The notes beneath the pieces were generated by a model. That model was not told the origin of the DNA and ran no database searches. It saw only the letters and a program-made list of their open reading frames with translations. Source: Desulfobacula sp. (GTDB lineage Bacteria; Desulfobacterota; Desulfobacteria; Desulfobacterales; Desulfobacteraceae). From it: a DNA stretch of 64,000 nucleotides. The translations under genes and the position numbers were made by a program. Each line of letters opens with the position of its first letter. The first letter of the stretch is position 1. This document shows positions 1 through 8,563 of the stretch, piece after piece. The stretch is taken from NCBI RefSeq assembly GCF_030145145.1, contig NZ_JAQYWD010000004.1, positions 52,622-116,621 on the forward strand, given 5' to 3'.

Positions 1-1001
1 TTTTCACCGGCATCGATGATACCATCCTGATTGACATCCACAAAATCCCATGACGACCCATCAAACACAAACTCAAACCCATATCCATCCAGCGGCATTT
101 CGTCATGGTTAACAATCTGGTAATGAATATTTTCCGTTGTATTCAGCCCATTGGCTTGGAAATTCCCAAGCCGTCCGGTGAATTCACTCATTGTTAAGTT
201 AAGGATATCTCCGCTGCTCTGGTTGAAGGTGATGGTTCCCCTTGCTAACAACCCCTTACTGTCCGTCCCCTGGACAGAATTTCGGTTATCCTCTTCAGGA
301 TTACAGGTGACCGTATATTCCCACTCGGTTCCTGACTTTTTATCATAAAACAAGGTAATATCATGGGCACTTCCCAAGGCATCATACACTTTTGTAACGG
401 TCTGATACTCATAATTATTTGCCTCCATATAGGTCTCAGCACTGCTGTCCCAATTGTTGGACAGCACCACTGCATTTCTTTCCGTATCCGCATCCAGATT
501 GGTTATCACCGTCATACTGGAACTTTTTTTAGGCGGACTGGTAAAGGCATTTAACACAAGGTCTTTTATGGCGCCCATATCCTCCGACGTTTCTTCATCC
601 AGATCCCACCCCTGGACAATGTATCCTTCTGGATTGACCAATTGTCCTGTCTTATCAAAAAAGAAATTACCTGCCCGGGAATACAGCTTATTTTCAGAAT
701 TTGACTGACGCATGATGAAGAAGCCATCTCCACCAATGGAGAGGTCCGTGGTGTTACCGGTGGACTCGAACGATCCCTGCCCAAAATTCTGGGTCACGTC
801 GCCGATGGACATGCCCCGTCCCACCTGTCCCGTACCCGCCTGGGTCGCCAGACTCTCATACAGGGTATCGGCAAAAATGGACCTTCCTTTTTTAAACCCA
901 ACGGTATTTAAATTGGAAATATTATTACCCACCACCTGTAATGCGTTTCCCATATTTTTCAAACCGCTGGTACCGGTAAAAAGTGAACTTGATAAAGACA
1001 T
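1..1001 (-). CDS. flgE: Flagellar hook protein FlgE, 3' end cut by window edge
   Basis: Forms the flagellar hook outside the cell. Reading leftward from an ATG at 1001, the protein opens with a short Ser-rich stretch and then the rod/hook N-terminal motif 'NALQVVGNNISNLNT' near residue 20, followed by 'VGFKKGR' and, near residue 95, 'LSIGGDGFFI', all typical of FlgE/FlgF/FlgG. The long central part (hook D2-type domain) runs off the left edge with no stop, so about 333 residues are visible. It sits directly after flgD, the hook cap gene, as in most hook operons. Assignment to FlgE rather than FlgG rests on that position and on the large insert. No promoter is apparent in the 63-base gap to flgD. 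Confidence 0.92.
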   Translation of the reverse strand, partial: MSLSSSLFTGTSGLKNMGNALQVVGNNISNLNTVGFKKGRSIFADTLYESLATQAGTGQVGRGMSIGDVTQNFGQGSFESTGNTTDLSIGGDGFFIMRQSNSENKLYSRAGNFFFDKTGQLVNPEGYIVQGWDLDEETSEDMGAIKDLVLNAFTSPPKKSSSMTVITNLDADTERNAVVLSNNWDSSAETYMEANNYEYQTVTKVYDALGSAHDITLFYDKKSGTEWEYTVTCNPEEDNRNSVQGTDSKGLLARGTITFNQSSGDILNLTMSEFTGRLGNFQANGLNTTENIHYQIVNHDEMPLDGYGFEFVFDGSSWDFVDVNQDGIIDAGE

Positions 1002-1064
1002 AATCTCTCTCCTATTTATTTAAACTCAACAGAGTTGATCCGTATGCGAATTGATGCTGAACGG

Positions 1065-2177
1065 TTAATTAATTCCAATAACCGACGATGGGGCAACCAG
1101 TCTTCCGGTATCCTTCAATACAAGATATTGCGACCCATTCATGACTTTAATGCCTGAAACTTCTTCAGATACGGGTGTTCGTACAAATCCGGAGTCTGCT
1201 TTTACCGTATAATAATATACCCCGTCGGACGTCTTATATCCGGAATCGCTGCCCCCATCCCACGGAACCATATTTTCTCCTTCAACCGTATCATTGGCAG
1301 CCAATGATATGGTCTTGACCTTTTCATTAAAGGCATCATACACGGTCAGGGTGATATCCGCCTGATCCTCCAGGTTGAAGGTTAATGCTGTTCCCGAAAC
1401 ACCGCCCTCTTCAACCAGGACAATGGGGGAAGTGGAACTGACGGTTTTGCCCAGATAGCTTAAAGCAGAATCCACTGACCCGGATCCAATGCCCACCCCG
1501 GTATCAACCACAGCAGTCAATGCGTCGGGGTCAAGCAGAACCCCCTGGACAAACAGGTAAGGTTTTCCATCCGTATAGGTAATCCCGTCGACTGTTCCGG
1601 TGACCGTTGACGGCACGTTAACATACCCATGGCCGGTGTTGGCCATGACACTATAGGTGTAGGATCCGTCCGTAACCGCTTCACCGGCAGTATTCGTGCC
1701 ATCCCATGAAATCATGTGCGAACCGGCATTCTGCTGCCCGTCATAGAGGGTTTTGATGGTATGCCCATCCGTATCTGTGACGGCAATCATGACATCTGCC
1801 GGTTGGGAAAGTGTATAAAACCCGCTGGACACCGTTCCTTCATCCACCGTCATGGTATCAACTTTGCCCGTAACCTGTTTCCCAATATAGTTCAAAAAGT
1901 CCCCTTCCGTCGGCTGGTTCGAAGATGTGGCAACCGTTTCCAGGGTGTCATTCAGGTTAATCAATTGTTCAAGTTGAGAAAACTGGGCCAGCTGGGCTGA
2001 AAAATCCGATCCTTCCATTGGATTTAAGGGATCCTGATTCTGAAGCTGGGCCACCAGCATGGTTAGAAAACTATCCATTCCAAGGACGTCATCTTTTTGG
2101 GCTTTTTCCTGCTCAGTGGATTGATAGGCATTGGAAATGGTATCCAGCGAACTATTTCCCGAGGATATGATGGACAT
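1065..2177 (-). CDS. flgD: Hook-capping scaffold FlgD with duplicated C-terminal module
   Basis: Caps the growing hook and guides FlgE assembly. Residues 25-95 carry the conserved FlgD N-terminal region ('MDSFLTMLVAQLQNQDPLNP' then 'QLAQFSQLEQL'). The protein has 370 residues where about 220-250 is usual. The extra length is a second copy of the FlgD tudor/Ig-like module: residues about 96-225 ('YIGKQV', then 'SWDGTNTAGEAVTDGSY') and about 240-365 ('YLGKTV', then 'PWDGGSDSGYKTSDGVY') match in order. The start ATG at 2177 follows GGAGAT. The gene lies between fliK and flgE with small gaps and is probably cotranscribed with them. Confidence 0.93.
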   Translation of the reverse strand: MSIISSGNSSLDTISNAYQSTEQEKAQKDDVLGMDSFLTMLVAQLQNQDPLNPMEGSDFSAQLAQFSQLEQLINLNDTLETVATSSNQPTEGDFLNYIGKQVTGKVDTMTVDEGTVSSGFYTLSQPADVMIAVTDTDGHTIKTLYDGQQNAGSHMISWDGTNTAGEAVTDGSYTYSVMANTGHGYVNVPSTVTGTVDGITYTDGKPYLFVQGVLLDPDALTAVVDTGVGIGSGSVDSALSYLGKTVSSTSPIVLVEEGGVSGTALTFNLEDQADITLTVYDAFNEKVKTISLAANDTVEGENMVPWDGGSDSGYKTSDGVYYYTVKADSGFVRTPVSEEVSGIKVMNGSQYLVLKDTGRLVAPSSVIGIN

Positions 2178-2189
2178 GGTTATCTCCTT

Positions 2190-3779
2190 TCATGCGACAC
2201 AATGAAGTGCGCCATCCTGGCTGAAGGCATCAAGAAGGCCGGCGGGCCCATTCACGCCTTCACCATTCACAGCGTCAAACGCTATTTTTTTTTTGTTTCG
2301 ATACCGCCTGCCGGAATTTCCGGCCTGATTCCCGGCATCTGCCATGGATTGCCTGAAATCACTGTTCATATCAACATCAAACCGTTCAAGAGTCACACCG
2401 GAAGTTGTAAGGACAGTCCGAAGTTCATTTACATTTGATGTTAAAAGGTCCTTTGCTACCGGATTTTCCGTCATGATATTGACCTTCAGGCTGTTTCCGG
2501 TGTTGTCGATGGTCATCACAAGCCGTCCCAGTTCCCGGGGCTTTAATTGAATCCTTAAGGTACTCTCACCCTGATTGAGTGCCCTGACAAGGCTTTTCCC
2601 CACCTGGTGAGTCACATAGGTCGGCAAATTTTTAAAAGATGATGTTGATTTTTCTTTACCAGAAGGGGAAGCCGCTGGTTTTGTCTCCACCGGTGACATC
2701 TGGCTGTGATCAGAAAATGGTTTGCCGGCAGGTTTGATTTGCCTGACCATGTCGTTGGTTTCACTTTTCTTTCCATCCAGCAGGCTTTCCATTTCTTTGA
2801 CCCTGAATTTTAGACTTGTATCTGCTGTTTTGTTCTCTATTTTCAATCCTTTAAATAGAGCATTCACAAGGTCCAGGGATTTTTCATTGGCAATGGGCTT
2901 TTGATCGTTATGATTTTTCCCTTCAGCCATCGGTTGCTGCTGGGATATCTTTTCTCGCAGGTTTTCCAGAGAACGAACGACGTCATCAAGTGTGAGGGGG
3001 GATATCCCGGATCCACCCTGTTCTATACCCAGTTGCCTGGCCACCAGCCTGAACGTATCATCCCCTTCCGGGGTTTGATACTGATGCTGGGTATAAAACG
3101 ACTGTTTCTGAAGGGATTGAAGATGTTTGATAACGCTATCAAGGCTGATGCCGTTATGCCCTTTGTCTGCTTCAACCAGGATCTCCTGAATTCTTTCCCG
3201 GGGGATGCCCAGTGAACTGAGGATGGATTCTATAAATGGAATGGCAGAGGATTCCAGATAATTTTCCTGCCCGGTCCCGGAAGGGGACAATTCTTCAAGG
3301 GAAAGCTCAAACAGCTTATCAAAAAGCACATCCAACGTCAGGTCCCCGGCTGCCAATTCCCCGGAAATGTCGGTGATGAGGTCATTGATATCCGTCTGGG
3401 CAAACCCGGCTTTCAGCAACAATTTTTTCAGTGTATCAAGCCCCTGGGCATCTATTGAAATATTGCTTAAATTTCCACCAGAGGCCGTTAATAAAATGTT
3501 TTTCAATGCAGACACAAACCCAACCCCTTTTTCCCGGCTCAATTCTTCTGACAGTCGATTGCTCTGTTTATCATATGCATCTGTGGCCGGATTAAGCGGG
3601 GGACAAAACCGCGATTCTTCTCCCAGCGCCTCAGCTTTCTCAAGCATTTCGATGAACCGTTCATCCCCCATCTGCTTTCGCGAATCCGCACCCTGACGAT
3701 CTAACAGGATTCCCCTGGAATCATCCGGTTGAACCCTGCTTAGAAGCGAACAACCAACGTCTGCGACCGTAAAATTCAT
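2190..3779 (-). CDS. fliK: Flagellar hook-length control protein FliK
   Basis: Secreted molecular ruler that stops hook growth and switches the export gate. The conserved part is C-terminal: 'LRIQLKPRELGRLVMTIDN' followed by a stretch rich in V, N and L ('LLTSNVNELRTVL'), the FliK C domain. The first ~400 residues are poorly conserved, as usual for FliK. The frame is open upstream to 3872, but the ATG at 3779 has a strong GGGGGAG four bases before it, so I start there (529 residues). A good sigma-54 promoter lies about 40 bases upstream (3821-3836), making fliK the likely first gene of a fliK-flgD-flgE unit. Confidence 0.88.
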   Translation of the reverse strand: MNFTVADVGCSLLSRVQPDDSRGILLDRQGADSRKQMGDERFIEMLEKAEALGEESRFCPPLNPATDAYDKQSNRLSEELSREKGVGFVSALKNILLTASGGNLSNISIDAQGLDTLKKLLLKAGFAQTDINDLITDISGELAAGDLTLDVLFDKLFELSLEELSPSGTGQENYLESSAIPFIESILSSLGIPRERIQEILVEADKGHNGISLDSVIKHLQSLQKQSFYTQHQYQTPEGDDTFRLVARQLGIEQGGSGISPLTLDDVVRSLENLREKISQQQPMAEGKNHNDQKPIANEKSLDLVNALFKGLKIENKTADTSLKFRVKEMESLLDGKKSETNDMVRQIKPAGKPFSDHSQMSPVETKPAASPSGKEKSTSSFKNLPTYVTHQVGKSLVRALNQGESTLRIQLKPRELGRLVMTIDNTGNSLKVNIMTENPVAKDLLTSNVNELRTVLTTSGVTLERFDVDMNSDFRQSMADAGNQAGNSGRRYRNKKKIAFDAVNGEGVNGPAGLLDAFSQDGALHCVA

Positions 3780-3820
3780 ACTCCCCCCTATCCATAATTT
3801 TCTTTGTGGCCAAATAGAAA

Positions 3821-3836
3821 AGCAATGATCATGCCA
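3821..3836 (-). promoter_or_regulatory. Sigma-54 (-24/-12) promoter of fliK-flgD-flgE
   Basis: The minus strand reads TGGCATGATCATTGCT, against the consensus TGGCACG-N4-TTGCW: both GG and GC cores are present with exact spacing. The predicted start of transcription is near 3810, leaving a leader of about 30 bases before the fliK ATG. It lies in the only sizeable gap inside the flagellar block (3780-4011). Confidence 0.75.
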
Positions 3837-4011
3837 TGGACTTGATAGCAAAGGATTCGGATTTGATTTCAATTGGTTATGTTTTTTTAAAATAAAAGCT
3901 TCTGGTTATTTGATGGGCTTTTGGAAGTTATTTCCCAACGAATCAATCCGCATGGGAAAATTTTACCATATCATGGGAAAAGGAAAAAATCGGGGGAGGG
4001 GCAGATGCGCA

Positions 4012-4647
4012 TTATTTTTTTTTGAAGGCAAGGCGTTCACTTATTTTAGCTGCTCTTTCACTGTCCACAAAGGCCAAAATCTGGGCGGCGGATGCCTCCC
4101 GCATTCTTAAAAAAATTTCCTGGGCGACCTCAATGTTCATTTTGTCAACAATCTGGGCGGCATTTTTAGGTTTCATACCGGCATACATTTTGACAAGTCT
4201 ACCGATCTTGGCCTCATATGCCGCTTCTTTTTCCTGCTCTTTCAGGGTTTTCGTTTTCGTAAGAGCTGCCAGGTCCGATTCAATTTGCTGTTTTAAGTTT
4301 TTCAGACGTTCAAGTTTTTCATCAATCTGTTCTTCATATATTTCAAGTTCTTTTTTTTCCTGTAATTGAATTTTTTGCTGTTTTTCGATCATGATGCGTT
4401 TGTCTTCAAGGCCCCGCAAAACCACCTTGGCAGGGTCAGGACACTCCGGACATTCAGGGCATGGCTGTTCCCCAGTCGATCCGTCCCCGTTTGGAGCCGG
4501 TTCATTTCCCTGGGGGTTATCTTCCTCTGCAAAGGCCGTGCTACCACTGATCACCCGGGCCGCATCGGTTGGATAAAAAATACTGAAACACGCCGCCCCC
4601 AGCAGGCAGGCAGCCAAAACCACAAGGGTCTTTTTGTCATATTTCAT
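4012..4647 (-). CDS. MotE-like flagellar membrane protein (MgtE_N-type domain)
   Basis: Probably the chaperone-like protein often found after fliJ in deltaproteobacterial flagellar operons (called MotE or FlbB-like). Residues 8-25 form one hydrophobic N-terminal segment (membrane anchor or signal). A Pro/Cys stretch with the repeated unit 'CPECPECPD' follows, then a coiled coil from about 85 to 145 rich in K, E and Q. The C-terminal 55 residues ('AQIVDKMNIEVAQEIFLRMR', 'AAKISERL') resemble the MgtE intracellular N domain seen in MotE. The start overlaps the end of fliJ by 11 bases, so the two are translationally coupled. The family name is likely; the exact role here is inferred. Confidence 0.75.
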   Translation of the reverse strand: MKYDKKTLVVLAACLLGAACFSIFYPTDAARVISGSTAFAEEDNPQGNEPAPNGDGSTGEQPCPECPECPDPAKVVLRGLEDKRIMIEKQQKIQLQEKKELEIYEEQIDEKLERLKNLKQQIESDLAALTKTKTLKEQEKEAAYEAKIGRLVKMYAGMKPKNAAQIVDKMNIEVAQEIFLRMREASAAQILAFVDSERAAKISERLAFKKK

Positions 4648-5092
4648 CGGATCGAGTCCTTGCTGTTTTTATGAATGAAATTTCATCTAATTCTTTTTGT
4701 TCTATTTTCATAACATCCTGAGTGTATTCAGTTTTCAATCGTTCACGGTAAAGCTCCATTACCTTTTTATCCACACTTTTTTTCTTTAATTCCAATAATT
4801 TTTCTTTGAGGCCTTTGTCTAATTCAATTTTTCTTGATGTTTCCTCTTTTATCCTGCTTTCAACCATATCCAGATAATAATGGTGCTGCCTGAATTCAGA
4901 CGCACCCACCCCTTTTGTCACCAGGGCATCAATCTTTTTTGCTTTTTGATCATAGGTCTGTTTTAAATGGGTGATTTGCTCCTCACACGCTTTAACCGCC
5001 ATGTTTGCCCGGGCTGTATTCTGCTGGGCAATCCGTTCCAGATATTCTCTGTAATTCAGCAGCGGCTGCAGTTTAAATTCAAATCGCTTCAT
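4637..5092 (-). CDS. fliJ: Flagellar export chaperone FliJ
   Basis: FliJ is the small coiled-coil stalk protein of the flagellar type III export ATPase ring, contacting FliI and FlhA. The 151-residue protein begins 'FKLQPLLNYREYLE', the usual FliJ opening, and continues as one long charged coiled coil without hydrophobic segments. It starts three bases after the fliI stop and overlaps the next gene, so translation is coupled. There is no clear ribosome binding site before the ATG at 5092, consistent with coupling. Length is normal for the family. Confidence 0.88.
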   Translation of the reverse strand: MKRFEFKLQPLLNYREYLERIAQQNTARANMAVKACEEQITHLKQTYDQKAKKIDALVTKGVGASEFRQHHYYLDMVESRIKEETSRKIELDKGLKEKLLELKKKSVDKKVMELYRERLKTEYTQDVMKIEQKELDEISFIKTARTRSDEI

Positions 5093-5095
5093 TGA

Positions 5096-6430
5096 TTATG
5101 CTTTTTTTATGCCCAGGGCTTTTTTTAACCCGCTGATACTGGACGACATATCGACTTTTCGCACCATGTCCTGCCGTAAAAATTGAATGACCCCCGGCAT
5201 CAAGTGCTTGGCTTCATCAACATCCGGGTCTGACCCGTCTATATACGCCCCGATGGTAATCATATCTTCCGCATTTCTATAGGCGGACAAGATGCTCACC
5301 GCTTTATCCCTTAACACCACATGCTCTTTGTGACTGACATCCCGCATCACTCTTGAGACACTGGCCAAAACATCAATGGCCGGATAATGACCCCTGTTAG
5401 CCAGGTCCCTTGACAGAACAATATGCCCGTCAACAATGGATCGAACCGTATCCCCCACCGGATCATTTAAATCATCTCCCTCCACCAGAACCGTATATAT
5501 CCCTGTAATGGATCCCCCGTTTTCCATATTCCCGGCGCGTTCAAGGAGAATGGGAATCTGCACGAAAAATGACGGGGTATACCCCCTGGATGTGGGCGGC
5601 TCGCCTGCTGCAAGCCCTACATCCCTCGAAGACATGGCAAACCGGGTGATGGAGTCCACCATCAATAAGACATTTTTCCCCTGGTCCCTGAAATATTCAG
5701 CAATGGTCGTGGCCAGATACGCCCCTCTCATCCTCACCAGCGGGGGAGAATCTGACGTTGCCGCAACCACCACCGCTCTTTTTAATCCTTCTTCTCCCAG
5801 GGTATCCTTGACAAAATCCTTTACCTCACGGCCCCTTTCTCCGATCAAACCAATGACGACCACGTCCGCACTGGTATGTTTGGTCATCATTCCCATTAAA
5901 ACACTTTTACCCACCCCTGAACCGGCCATGATGGCAACCCGCTGACCTTTGCCCAGGGTTATCATACTGTTGATGGCTGCCACCCCCACATCCAGCGGTT
6001 CTTTAATCTGTTCTCTTTCCAGGGGACTGATGGGTTTTCCATACAGATTATACGCCTGGGTGTGTTCGATCCGGCCCTTGCCGTCTATGGGGGTTCCCAT
6101 GCCATCAACCACTCTTCCCAGCAAAAGGTCTGAAACCCCCACCGTCTGAGATGCTGCAACGGGAATGACCCTGCTGCCCAGACGGATACCACGGATATCA
6201 CCATAGGGCATAAACAGGGCTTTTTCCTTTTTAAATCCCACAACTTCAGCTGTTATTTCCTGACCATAATCATTGACGATACGGCAGAGACCGCCAATGC
6301 CCAGTCCTAAACTATCCCCTTCCGCAATCAGGCCGACAACCTGGGAAATCCGTCCTGTGGGCTGCATCGGGACACATTGATCCACTGCCCCAGCATATTT
6401 ATCAAAATCAATATGTAAACGGTCTTTCAT
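5096..6430 (-). CDS. fliI: Flagellum-specific ATPase FliI
   Basis: Hexameric ATPase that helps deliver substrates to the flagellar export gate. The 444-residue protein has the Walker A 'GSGVGKSVL' near residue 170, the Walker B 'VLLMVDSITRFA' and the F1/V1-type ATPase signature around 'PSFFVQIPILLERAG'. The N-terminal part is the F1-beta barrel and the C-terminal part carries the 'DVLASVSRVM' region. Its ATG overlaps the fliH stop (ATGA). Length and motifs are canonical. Confidence 0.97.
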   Translation of the reverse strand: MKDRLHIDFDKYAGAVDQCVPMQPTGRISQVVGLIAEGDSLGLGIGGLCRIVNDYGQEITAEVVGFKKEKALFMPYGDIRGIRLGSRVIPVAASQTVGVSDLLLGRVVDGMGTPIDGKGRIEHTQAYNLYGKPISPLEREQIKEPLDVGVAAINSMITLGKGQRVAIMAGSGVGKSVLMGMMTKHTSADVVVIGLIGERGREVKDFVKDTLGEEGLKRAVVVAATSDSPPLVRMRGAYLATTIAEYFRDQGKNVLLMVDSITRFAMSSRDVGLAAGEPPTSRGYTPSFFVQIPILLERAGNMENGGSITGIYTVLVEGDDLNDPVGDTVRSIVDGHIVLSRDLANRGHYPAIDVLASVSRVMRDVSHKEHVVLRDKAVSILSAYRNAEDMITIGAYIDGSDPDVDEAKHLMPGVIQFLRQDMVRKVDMSSSISGLKKALGIKKA

Positions 6431-7563
6431 CCTGCAGTGCCTGCGGCTTTAATGGCTTCGAAGATGACGTCAAGCCTGGATTCGACATCTGCTGAAACAC
6501 AAGCCGTATTGGTCTCAATTTTACAGCCGCCCTTTTTAACGGAAGAATCTGATTTTATGGTCACTTTGTTTAAAGAATCAATTTGTTCAAAAAAATCATC
6601 CTTTATCATTTCAATATATTCATAATCATCTAAAGACACGCTTAAAACCACTTCCTCCGGTTGAACAAGCATTTTTAACGCTTCCAGGATCATGGGCCTG
6701 ACAATTTCATTATCAATGTCCACCTGGGCCATGATAACTTTTCTGGTAATCTGTTGAATCAAAGAAATAATCCGTTTTTCATATTTTTCAACCAGTAGAT
6801 CCAACGTCTGATCGACGGCCTTTAAAGATGCTTCAAGGGGTTCAAAAATAGTGTCAACCCTTTCCCGGCTTTTCTCCGTCTCTTTGGCGACTCCCTCGTC
6901 AAACCCCTGCTTAAGACCCTGCTCAAGACCCTGCTGATGACCTTTCTCACGCCCCTGCCGGTCCCCCCGTTCAAAACCGGTGATCTCTCCGGTCTTGAAT
7001 CCTTCATCGTAGCCCTTCTTTTGTCCCTGGGCCATCCCCGTTTCAAGGCCTTGTTCAACCCCCTCCAGATACCCTTTTTCTTCAGATATTTCCCCAGACG
7101 TTAACGGTGGTGGGGGATCAAATGGTGGCAGACTTTCCATGTCCTGCAATTCTTTGCCCACCGCATTTTCTTGAGAAGGCAGGACTTTTTCTTGGGCAGG
7201 AGGCTTTTCCGGGTCGTGCAGTCCTTTGCTCCCGTCTTTTTTTTCAGAAGGCACCACTTTTTCATTAGAGCGCGATTTTCCCGAATTTTTCAGCGCTTTG
7301 TTTACCTCCTTTTTTTTAGAAGGCATCACCTTTTCTTTATTTATGGCGTTGAAACCGGTTTTTCCATTTTCTCGTTCAGCATCATGACGGATGTCGAATT
7401 CAGTGAATGCTTCTTTCTCAAACCGGGGTTTTTCATACAACAGCTGAAACCGATCAAAATCCGGCTTAGATGTATCGGTTTTATTGGAATGTTCTTCACC
7501 AAAATTCTGTAAAGAGGTCAACACCAGCGGCTGAAACTGATCCGTATCAGACAAGGACATCAT
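6427..7563 (-). CDS. fliH: Flagellar export regulator FliH, with tandem-repeat N-terminus
   Basis: FliH dimers bind and inhibit FliI and link it to the C-ring. Residues about 165-225 carry the typical run of Gly-xxx-Gly helices ('EGVEQGLETGMAQGQKKGYD', then more of the same), and the C-terminal ~150 residues resemble the V-ATPase E-subunit-like domain. The N-terminal half is long and charged and holds three tandem 24-residue repeats (see the separate entry). The frame opens with a TTG at 7578, but two ATGs at 7563/7560 lie five to eight bases after AAAGGA, so I start at 7563. The gene overlaps the end of fliG. Confidence 0.9.
   Translation of the reverse strand: MMSLSDTDQFQPLVLTSLQNFGEEHSNKTDTSKPDFDRFQLLYEKPRFEKEAFTEFDIRHDAERENGKTGFNAINKEKVMPSKKKEVNKALKNSGKSRSNEKVVPSEKKDGSKGLHDPEKPPAQEKVLPSQENAVGKELQDMESLPPFDPPPPLTSGEISEEKGYLEGVEQGLETGMAQGQKKGYDEGFKTGEITGFERGDRQGREKGHQQGLEQGLKQGFDEGVAKETEKSRERVDTIFEPLEASLKAVDQTLDLLVEKYEKRIISLIQQITRKVIMAQVDIDNEIVRPMILEALKMLVQPEEVVLSVSLDDYEYIEMIKDDFFEQIDSLNKVTIKSDSSVKKGGCKIETNTACVSADVESRLDVIFEAIKAAGTAG
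7120..7335 (-). repeat. Three tandem 24-codon repeats inside fliH
   Basis: Within fliH, three consecutive 24-residue units start with EKVMPSKKK, EKVVPSEKK and EKVLPSQEN, each followed by a charged spacer containing K-x-L. The unit length is the same each time (72 bases). The region lies between the short conserved N-terminus and the Gly-rich helix and is probably a flexible linker. Confidence 0.75.
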
Positions 7564-8563
7564 CTTTTCCTTTGCCAAGGGTTACCGTTCCGTCTGCTTC
7601 AAGCTCCTTTGCTGCACGCACAACCGCCTGTTGTGCTTCCTCGACTTCTGCCAGGCGGACAGGCCCCATGGCATCAAGATCATCTTTAAGCATTTCACCG
7701 GCTCTCTTGGAAAGATTGGAAAAAATCTTTTCTTTCATTTCATCTGTTGCAGTCTTGAGGGCATAGGTCAACTGACGTCCCTCGATCTTTTTGAGAATTT
7801 CTCTCATTGCCATATCATCAATCCCGGCCAGATCTTCAAACACAAACATTAACTTCCGAATATCATTGGCCATTTCAGGGTTGCCCTCTTCGACAAATTC
7901 CATGACGGAATCTTCTGTTGTCTTGTCCACCCCATTGATAATATCCACGAGCACCTTCAATCCGCCCGCTTTTCCCCCCGGTCCCACAGCACCGCTGAGT
8001 TCAAGTCTCAAGGCCTTGTCAACTTCCCTGACAACATCTTCGGAAATCTGGCCTAATTTTACAATTCTCATGGCAATCTCCCCTTTTAACTCATCAGGGA
8101 GGGTCATCAATATTTCGGATGATATTTCAGGGGGCATATGGGCAAGGATCATGGCAATGGTTTGGGGATGCTCGCCCACCACGTAGCCGGCCAGGGTGCC
8201 CACATTCACATTCCGACTCCACACAAAGGGTCTGTCCCGTTTTTTCCGCTCAAGGTTCTCAAGAATGGCTATGGCTTTATTCTCTTTTAATGTCCGGTTA
8301 ACCACATTTTTAACAAATGAATCACTCTCAATGATCATTTTTGACTCCCCTTCAAAGTGTCCCACAAATTCCAGGGAAATCGATTTTAATATTTCCGGGG
8401 TAATCTGATCAATCAAAGACATTTCAAATGCCAGGTCACCAATTTCCTGTTCATTCATTTTTTCAAACACCCGTGTGGTATATTCCTCTCCCATGGCCAT
8501 CAGGAAAATCGCGGCTTTCCGGGGACCGGAGATGCGCGCAAGCGCTGCACCATCAGCCATCAT
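7547..8563 (-). CDS. fliG: Flagellar motor switch protein FliG
   Basis: Rotor protein of the C-ring that contacts the stator and MS-ring and sets rotation direction. The 338-residue protein starts 'GPRKAAIFLMAMGEEYTTRV' and contains the middle-domain EHPQ motif ('GEHPQTIAMILAHM') and a C-terminal charged helix for stator contact. It overlaps the fliF stop (ATGA type) and the fliH start. Everything is of normal length. Confidence 0.97.
   Translation of the reverse strand: MMADGAALARISGPRKAAIFLMAMGEEYTTRVFEKMNEQEIGDLAFEMSLIDQITPEILKSISLEFVGHFEGESKMIIESDSFVKNVVNRTLKENKAIAILENLERKKRDRPFVWSRNVNVGTLAGYVVGEHPQTIAMILAHMPPEISSEILMTLPDELKGEIAMRIVKLGQISEDVVREVDKALRLELSGAVGPGGKAGGLKVLVDIINGVDKTTEDSVMEFVEEGNPEMANDIRKLMFVFEDLAGIDDMAMREILKKIEGRQLTYALKTATDEMKEKIFSNLSKRAGEMLKDDLDAMGPVRLAEVEEAQQAVVRAAKELEADGTVTLGKGKDDVLV

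Noticed and set aside
6822..7058. Repeat-rich 78-codon frame inside fliH
   Set aside because: It is the alternate frame of the Gly-rich FliH helix, not a separate gene.
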